A DNA stretch of 64,000 bases. It comes from Symbiodinium kawagutii. Taxonomy: Eukaryota; Sar; Dinophyceae; Suessiales; Symbiodiniaceae. A program made the translations under genes and the position numbers. The stretch spans positions 18,824 to 82,823 of the forward strand of contig VSDK01010616.1 of NCBI GenBank assembly GCA_009767595.1, given 5' to 3'. Below are positions 14,301-23,300 of this stretch, piece by piece. Under the pieces are notes generated by a model that saw only the letters and a program-made list of their open reading frames with translations, searched no databases and had not been told where the DNA came from. Within the stretch, counting starts at the first letter, position 1, and each line of letters begins with the position of its first letter.

Positions 14301-17300
14301 TCAACTGGACAGAAAACCAAAAAAGGGCAACAATCAGCAATCACAGGGTGGACTCGCCCATGGCCTTCCAACCCTTCGCCACTTCCAAGGACTTTCATCC
14401 AGGTCCCGGCTGCCGCCGCTGGCTCGCCTGGCCGGTGTACTTGTCGGGCTTGGTCACCAGGTCATGCAAGCGACCAGGCGTGCAGATCAGCAGATCCACA
14501 CCGAAGCTCAAGGATTTGATCCTGGACGGGCGGCCATGGCCATGGCCAGCCCAGGTGTCGCCATGTCACCGGGTGACCTAGGGACCCACCCGGAAGCCGC
14601 CCAGGGAGTCAGTGGGCTCTCCAGTTGACAATGATCAGTGGATAATACAATGTGAAATGTCAATTCTGTTGATGTCATCCTGATTTTTGAGAAAGACTTT
14701 TTCTGCCGTATCTACTCGGGTATGTGATTATGCTCGAAGGTACGTGCAAACATCTGTACATACAAACATAGATATATGAAGGATCCAAGTAAAACACGAT
14801 TCAGGAATAAAACGGCAGGATGTCTTCCCCGGCAAGCCGTTGCTCCCATGCCTGATTCTAGTGGAACATTTTGTTGTTTCTCAAGTCATAGGGCCCAAAT
14901 CATCCCAAGTAATGAACCCACCGTAACTTTGGAGTATAAGAACCCCTCATCGAATTATAAAACTATGGAGGAAAACAATTCAACCTAGCAATCTGCTCAA
15001 CTATTGGGGGGACGCAGCTGCATAGCATCACCCTGCTTCACCAGGCCACGGCCCTGGTGTTTAGCAAAGCGACTGCTCAGCCTTGGACGTTCCACCATAG
15101 AGACATGCCATGCGGATACCAGTCGCCTCCACAGGAGACGAAGATCTGATTTGCAAGCTGGCTACGGGTCAATATTAACCAACCAATTTCATGGAAGATA
15201 ATGACCAGCAATAATAAGGGAAACAGTGGTTAATGATAGGGAACCAGGGGTACGTACGGGGTTTTGACCCACAGCCAGCTATGAAAGACAACTAAGTCGC
15301 CATGAGAGCCGGTTGCAAGTCGATCAACTGCATGCCGCTGGCCAATCTCCTTGAAATCCTGGGAGTATGCTGAGTAAACTACCGTCGGAGAGGAAAATCA
15401 AGCTCATTATTTCATTCCGGACTATGGCCGAAAGATGATTGAAAGAGATCGGGCATCCCAAACACTTGCAAGTGACCGAAAGTACTGGTATGAGATGTAT
15501 GAGCTATCAAGTTGGCACCACAAACAACAGTGTGTTTCAGTGTGAGTGCTCTTGTCTTAGGAATCATCAGGTTTAGGTATGGGTCCAACATGTGGTGGTA
15601 ATTACTGGGGTTTTCTGAACCAAACAATGAGAGAAAAAAGCAACGTACAACAAGTCATGGTTTGTATGGTTCATATCACGTCAAACATCTTGACCTGATA
15701 GCATTCTAGCGAAAAACAAAATGTTCAAAAATTGTGTTGGAAAGCCAATCAATGCAACAACATAATCATTCCCATCGATCGAGAGATTCATCAAACATGT
15801 AAACCGCTGGTCGTCTACCGCTCCTACACCATCAGCAGCACATTTTTACAAGAATTCAAAAGATTTCGAATTCTGGAATCTGGCTACTCACACAGTTTTA
15901 CTATGGCTTGCCATGGTTTAATTGCCATGGTTTCCTGGTATGCTGTAGGCAGACTAATCTCCAAGAAAAAAAACTGACCTAACATATTCCAACAGGTTTA
16001 CCCACGTGAAAAAACTGAGGTGGTGAGAACACCCACCGAGCATTTGGTTAGAACCCTCACCCCCCTTCAAAGGCTCTTTAAAGGGCTGTATGGGTCACCT
16101 GGTTTCTTGGCTACCTCCCAACAGCCACAGCCAGCCACACCTTGCAAAGGCCTGTTGCATCCCGTGCGATCTGAATGGCCAATTCCCTGCCGTCGTTGGA
16201 GCCGTCCCATGTGACAAAGCTGTAGAGTTTCGTGTCGCTTGATCTACGGTGGGGGATCACAGCCGCATAGCATCAATTTTTTACATCAGACTGTCAAATC
16301 ATGTGCCCACTTATAGTTGATCATGATGGATCATAATATTTTTTTGTATTTATGCGAATATGGTGATGTTTAAACGTCCCACAGCAATCATCCTGGCAAG
16401 AATGTAGTGACGAAAGAATCAGGCACGATCAAAGAAACGCTGTGCGATATTGTGGGATAACCTTCCATACGCTGGTTCATGCAATTCTTAAGTTGAACAG
16501 TAATATGTAGGTAGCATTGGAATAGAATAACTGAACCCTACAAGACTATAGTAATCGTAACAGCGACTAGGTTGAACATATTTATGGTTACTAGTAATAG
16601 GTTGCAAGGCACCCTACAATGACTAATCCACTGAGGTGCTTGAAAGGGCATGATTCACTGACAACCCATCTGCGTTTTCTTCCAATAAGAAACTGTCCAC
16701 CATCTTGGACCTTGCAACCACAAAATCGTGCTTGCCAGGTGCCAAAGTCGAATACTTTCAAGCACAACTACCTTATGACAGCGTGACATTGACTGCCACT
16801 TTGTCTTGATGTCTTGTACATGGTTTTGGCAGTGGTAACGAGGGCAAAACCCCAGGATTCCAGTATGTCCGGACATGACCTGCAACATGCTCAGGTTATT
16901 CATGTTCGCACCCAAAAAAACACTTCGAAGGAGATCAAAGTTAGCAGTTAGCGAAAACAAAGCATCTGAGCAAATGATAATTGTCAGGCCACATCAACGC
17001 TGGGCAATTATGATCTAGAGCCGTTGTATTGCTCTGTTCTTCAACTTGGAAAACCAGGATGTCAAAAATGGTGGTATCCCCAAACCCAAACACAACCACA
17101 GCCGTCACTTCTGGCAAACCACGGCAAATGAAGCAACACAGCTATTGCCGGCGATTGGATGTGTTGAGCACTGTCTGCAAACAAAATGATAGTGATCTCG
17201 CATGATGTATGTGTGCTTCTCAAACTTGGCACTTTGGTCGGTTCTAGCAATAAAACACCCATTCTTGGGGTTCGAGAAACCACCGCATGACATATAGTCT

Positions 17301-20300
17301 GATGGGAAAAAATATATGATCTATTATTTATCATTGCCTATTAAACAAAACTATTCATCACCACTAATTACTGAGAAATGATCATGATTTATCATTGATT
17401 AATTGATGGCCGTTAATGCCATATACACCCCCAACAAGCTGGAACGGTTCCTGAACGGGGTTCATTAGTGTCAGTATCTCCAGCAGGTATCAATCATGAA
17501 ACGTCAACAAACTATCATCAATTATCAGCAAATACTATTCTTACCATCAACTTTTGACATTTGTCCACTGGTACCCGTTATTCAGAATAGTTAAGGGAAC
17601 ATTTTATGTTGTTTGCCAATAATTATTAACTAAAAACTATCGCATAGTGACCATTGGTTGTTTTGCCAATACACCTTTAAGTAATATTGATTAAGACTAA
17701 AGAATTAAGTATTGGATGACATGAAACATTGGTTTATAAAACCTTATCTTTGGTGGTTTCAACTCCCATGCAAGATATAGGTGAATCTGTGAACCAACCA
17801 TTTGATCATAATTACCAGGGAAGATAGAACATGTCAATCAAACCACCAACCAGAAGCTGTTTAACCATGATTGTTACCTACTATCCCCTATGATAAACCA
17901 TTACTAGCCTTTATAAAACTGTTGTTTAACCATTGTGGTTGGACATGATCCCCCTGACACTTAACTTAATCATGATTTTTAGTTATTATCCTATATCATT
18001 GACTACTTCACCTGAACTTAATCAGTATTGTTGATTACTATCCTGTATTATTGACCATTATTAATGTTTATAACCACCAACCAGGCATTGTTCAACCCCC
18101 CTGGACCACGATTTGTTTGCCGGCCTGGTGGGCGTCAAGATCAAGGCGTAAGGCCCGAAGGACGGGGTTGGCGCCTCGGTGCTGCGGGCAGTGATGTTTG
18201 GTGCCAGTGTCATCCAAAACCTTCCCTTTTTAGGAGGTTATCTGGGTAAAACCAACCAGTGGGGGAACCGCCATTACTACTGGTTAAAAGTAGGGGATAC
18301 TGACCAAAAATACTGATTACCCTGTTTTGAACTAACATGGCAATAGAAAATCCACCAGTTCAATGGATGATTTCCCAGGGTTTTCCATTGCCAAAATGCT
18401 GGATTTTCCATTGCCAAAATGCTGGATTTTCCATTGCCATGTTAGTTCTATCTGGTTGGTGGTTTCAACCCCTGTGAAAAATCTTGATCAACCGACCATT
18501 TGTTAGTGATTATTTGGGAAAATAAAACATGTTCAAAACCACCAAACAGTTCTGATTGTGGTTTTAGGGGGTATAATGATGGTTGTGGGGGGTGTAATTA
18601 ATGTTGTTCAGGGTCATCAGTGACCAAGTGTGTTGACTCTTAGAACCAATGACGGTCTATCATGAGGTCAAAACCGTAACCATCCCAAAGGTGTAAAGAT
18701 GTATAATTAAAGCATAGTGAAAGGATGGTTCTTTGGTTTTTGGTGACAAGGGTGGTGATTGTTTTGTAGCTATTGAGGAACCTGCTTGGTGGTCAATTGA
18801 TACAGTAGACTGAATGCCTGCTGTTTACGTTTGGCGTTTGGATCGTGAAGCATCTCAACTTGACGCTCGATTTGCTGTGGATAATGGTGGTTGCAACCTC
18901 TATTAGAATGTTGAACGCTGATTTGAAATTCCCCAAGTTGAGAATAAACTACTCATGTACACCCACAAGCTGGCAACCATTGTCATCCATGATCAGCCAT
19001 CCAACATTCTCAACCATCAGCCACACATCTGGGACAGGGACATGCTTGAAGGTCAAGACCCTGCGCAACGCCGGCAGCAGAAATGCCAGGGTTTTGCCAC
19101 TGCCTTAGAATTCGCTTTCAGCCCTTGGATCATTGGAGACATGCTGATGGATTGACACCTATCACTAGAATGAATGGCTGGTCAATGGTTTGTCAATGGT
19201 TGATTTGGCTATGGGTCAAAACCCTGTACCCCTGCTTCCCCTATCATTGACCATTGATTTCCTTATTATTGGTTGGTCATTATACCCCATTATTGGTTGG
19301 TTAATATTGACCCATAGCCATTTATGGTTTGTTAATGGTGTTTAGCTAGCCATTCTCAACTTTCTTCGCACCGGTGTATCGGGAAACCCAGGGACCGAGT
19401 GCAGGCTGGCGACACGTGTAGCACCAGGGAAACTGCCCATGGCAGGCTCATCACCGGGTGGTGGAGCGAAGACATGCGCTGCCCCACTCCACCAGTTCGC
19501 CCCAGGCTTTCGATATCATGATCCCAATTGGATCTACCAACAGGTGACCTGGTTTTGTAGGGTTTTTTTTCCAACAGGTATGCATCATGTCAGTCCCAGC
19601 CATCATAATGCTCAAGTGGATATGCAAGTAGCCATTGAAAGGATCCGACAGGATAGTCTTTGTCTACTGCACCAAAGGATGGATATTGTCCCCAACGAAT
19701 CCGGCAGCCCCTAAGGAAGACTATGAGCTACAGCTACTGGTATTTGCAAGAACCAAGAGATCAACCATCATTAACCATCAGTGAACCATGATGATTGATT
19801 GTTTAACTACCAACACACATTAACCATGAGTTAACAATCAACTAACTAATACCAACCAACACTAACCAATGTGAAGCGATTGCTTCTAGAATGGCGAATC
19901 TGCAATCTGCCGCCCGAGATGCCAGTCTTAGAGATGCCAATCACATGTCGACCCGCGCATGCATAGGGCCAACAGTGGGCTTGGATTGGTGTAGGCTCCT
20001 GTTGTACGCGACGAAAACGAGCGTTGAAGGACCGACACGATAGAGACATATTGAAACACTGTGGGATCGTCGGTAAAGTTCTTGCCTGTGAATGTATATG
20101 ATCGTGCAAAATGGATCAAAATAGTGTCGGCAACTTGCCTTTATCTTGAAAAACACTGCCTTACTGTACATAGTTGTATGTTCAATGCAAGTTCTTGGAG
20201 GCTGTGGCAGTCTCACATCAAGTGCCAAATGTCAAACTTCTCCACTTACACAGCAGGATTACCACCATACAGATGCACGATCCACTGGAAGCAAAACACA

Positions 20301-23300
20301 CGTAAATGTATGTCAGAAAATGTGCGCATCTGCGTTGATTGTTAGTTGTAATTTTACACACGACCAAGGGAGAGGGGCAAAGATGGCAGCGAGGACGCAA
20401 ATCCCTGCAACACGGGTGACAAGTTGTAAACCTTATCCTACTTGATGATTTCGAGCAGGAGCGAACCAAGTAGAATCGAATGTGTTCACTGAATCGACCT
20501 TTCACGGATACCGATCTGAACCAACCAGGTCTGGGTTTGGAATTCAAGGGTCGGGCGGTTGGATCTACTGAGTTGGGGGGGCAACAACTTCTCTGCGCGC
20601 CTTGAAAGCTTTGAACTTTGCCATGTAGGAGGTGAGGATTTGTGGAAACCTGACTCCGCACCCGTGGTTGTCACAGGGTGGAGTCAGTTGGGGGGACACA
20701 ACTCAGTTCTTGAAGTGTCCAAACGCTGGGATCTGACTCAAATGAAGTACCTCGAAGGTATCCATTGCTTTTCACCAATGCTGCGGGAACTAGTCCAGGT
20801 TCAGCTCATCCCAGCTCAGCCAGCCAGGGCACCCCACCTTTTGTTGCCCTTCAGCAGTTCGAAGCTCGTCTGGCAGCCCAAAGTGCCATGAAGCTGTCGC
20901 CAATTCAGTGAAGATAGAACCAGTGGCATTGACCAAAAATAGAACCTATTTGATGGCACCATTGAGCAAAAAATGGGTAACAGTTTCTGTACCTATTTGA
21001 TGGTCAATGGTTTCTGAACCAAACCTATTTGATGGTACCATACAATAGCACCATTTCAAAAAATGCGCTCTGTTGGTATGTCCCCTATGGTTGTTGCTCA
21101 TTACACCCTATTATTCACCATTAACCAGCTAGTAAACCATTGGTTGGTTGGTTAAGAAAACACGCGGCCAGCTTGGGTTGCCAGGTCGGCTTCCTATACA
21201 GCACCCCAACCTTCAACGAAGAAATTTCTGCATGGCATGGACCAGGCGCTGAAGCAGAACATGCATTGGTCCAGTGTAGAGAAAGCGCTTCCATGTGCAT
21301 TTTACTACAAAATGCTGATGCCATGGAAAACACGATGCAAAGCTTTTGGGGATGACTTCGTCTTGAAAACGGCAAGGACAAGTTGGCTTCATCAACTATC
21401 TTCACTGAAAACTCCATATTTGGCTGGCAGTCATCGTACAAAACCAAGCAACAGCACTACTGGACTGCACCCTTACCATAACTATACAGTACTACCCCCT
21501 AGTATAAATGAATATGAGTATATATAAACATGTATATATATATATATTATGATATATTCATATAAAAATACATAAATAGACATAGATAAATACACAAATA
21601 CATACATAAATGAATAAATAAATCTTTATACATATATATATATAAAAATATATAGAGAGAGAGTGTGAAATATGAAATACACAATCTATATGTACATGTA
21701 TCCACTCACCAGTTGTGAGGGTTTCACCCCTGAACACCGCTCCGAGCAGGCTATGTATTCCAAGCAGCCCAGGGCTCGCATCCATCATCTCCCAAGACCT
21801 TCGGCCGAAGCGTTGCTACCCTCAGCGACCCGCTCGCTAAACCGCTTTAGAAACGATGGGTTTCGACGCCAGGACTTGGGAACCCCAGGCTTATGGTTGG
21901 TTTATTGGTGGTTAAGAATGATTACTGGTGATTCCCCAAAGGATAGTTTTTTAGTGGGGAACATGGGTTGAGAATATCAGAATATTTATGAACAGGGGGA
22001 AAATAAGCAATAATAGGGGATATACCAACTATTATGGTTGGTTTTTTACTACTGACTGCTATTGGATGATTTTGGGGGTCCCCTATTTTGAGAAACACCC
22101 AAATGATTCAATGTCTTCATATCTACAATAATTTGTGAAACAAATCACTGAACATGCCTGTCAAAGTGGAAATCATTCCAAATGGTGAGACCCGTCCCAA
22201 GTGACGCCGCAGTCGGCCAAGCACCTCCACTTGCGACGCAACCGGCAGGTCTGCGGACGACTCAGCAGGCTGCTCTACAGCTGTCTCAGCGGCGGTCTCA
22301 ACAACCTGGCGGCGATCTAACGATCCCATGCAATCACGAGTCCAGGTTACACATGGTGATGCCTCGTAGAAATTGCTTCGCATCTGCGCGTAAAATCTTG
22401 TGTGTGGGTGGTTCTGGGGCAAGGTCGTTGATACAGTTGGTGGTTTCAACCTCTATGAAAAATATTTGTCAACCAACCAATTGACAATAAATACTGGAGA
22501 AGATGCAAAATGTGTGGAACCACCAACCAAATGATGTTAAATGTGACTATACAGTACTGCGAGCTGCGTCCATAAGCCCACAGTGCTTCAAGCAACGATA
22601 CTGATGGGCATGGCATACTAAGACCATTGGACCCAGAGCCCAGCTGTGCATATCTCAAGAGCTATGATCGGGGCCCAAAAGGTTGAGATGTGGGTTGCTG
22701 GGAGCACTGTCGAGGGTGGATGATATGTTCACTATGATTGATTTGCAAGCCACCGGCTCCAATGGATACACCCACATCATGGACATCATAGTCCGTGGTG
22801 ATTAAAAAAACGGCTGGGATAGCTATAAGCATCAGCTTCTCAATCGATCATTTGCGAAGAACCACTACCACATATCATCAGCTATCACCAGATTATGATG
22901 CACGGATGAGGCTATTGGCGATTATCCCCTATGAATTCCTATTATCAACTAGTAAAATCCCTCGTAAACCCTAACATTTCCCCTAGAAACCACCCAGAAA
23001 TCACCATCAACCCTTACTATAAAGCATATAAACCACCCAGAAACCACCCAGAAATCACCATCAACCCCTACAACTCCTAGGTTTTCCCCATGTGATCCGT
23101 GGATCTCATCACCAGCCCGGCCTCAGCCGCACGCTGCTTCGCCTGGCGCCGCCGCGCGGCGCCACTGGTGGCCGAACGCGCCGCGGCTGGCGCCGCGGCT
23201 GGCGCAGCTGGCGCAGGGCTGCTGCGTTTGCGCTTCCGGGGTCTGGTTGGGCTGTGGAAGACTGAGAGTTGGAGCAGTTGGAGAACAAAAAATCGACAAA

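Noticed and set aside
14164..14628. Plus-strand 154-codon frame
   Set aside because: It is the shadow of the helicase TPGR exon on the minus strand and neighbouring sequence.
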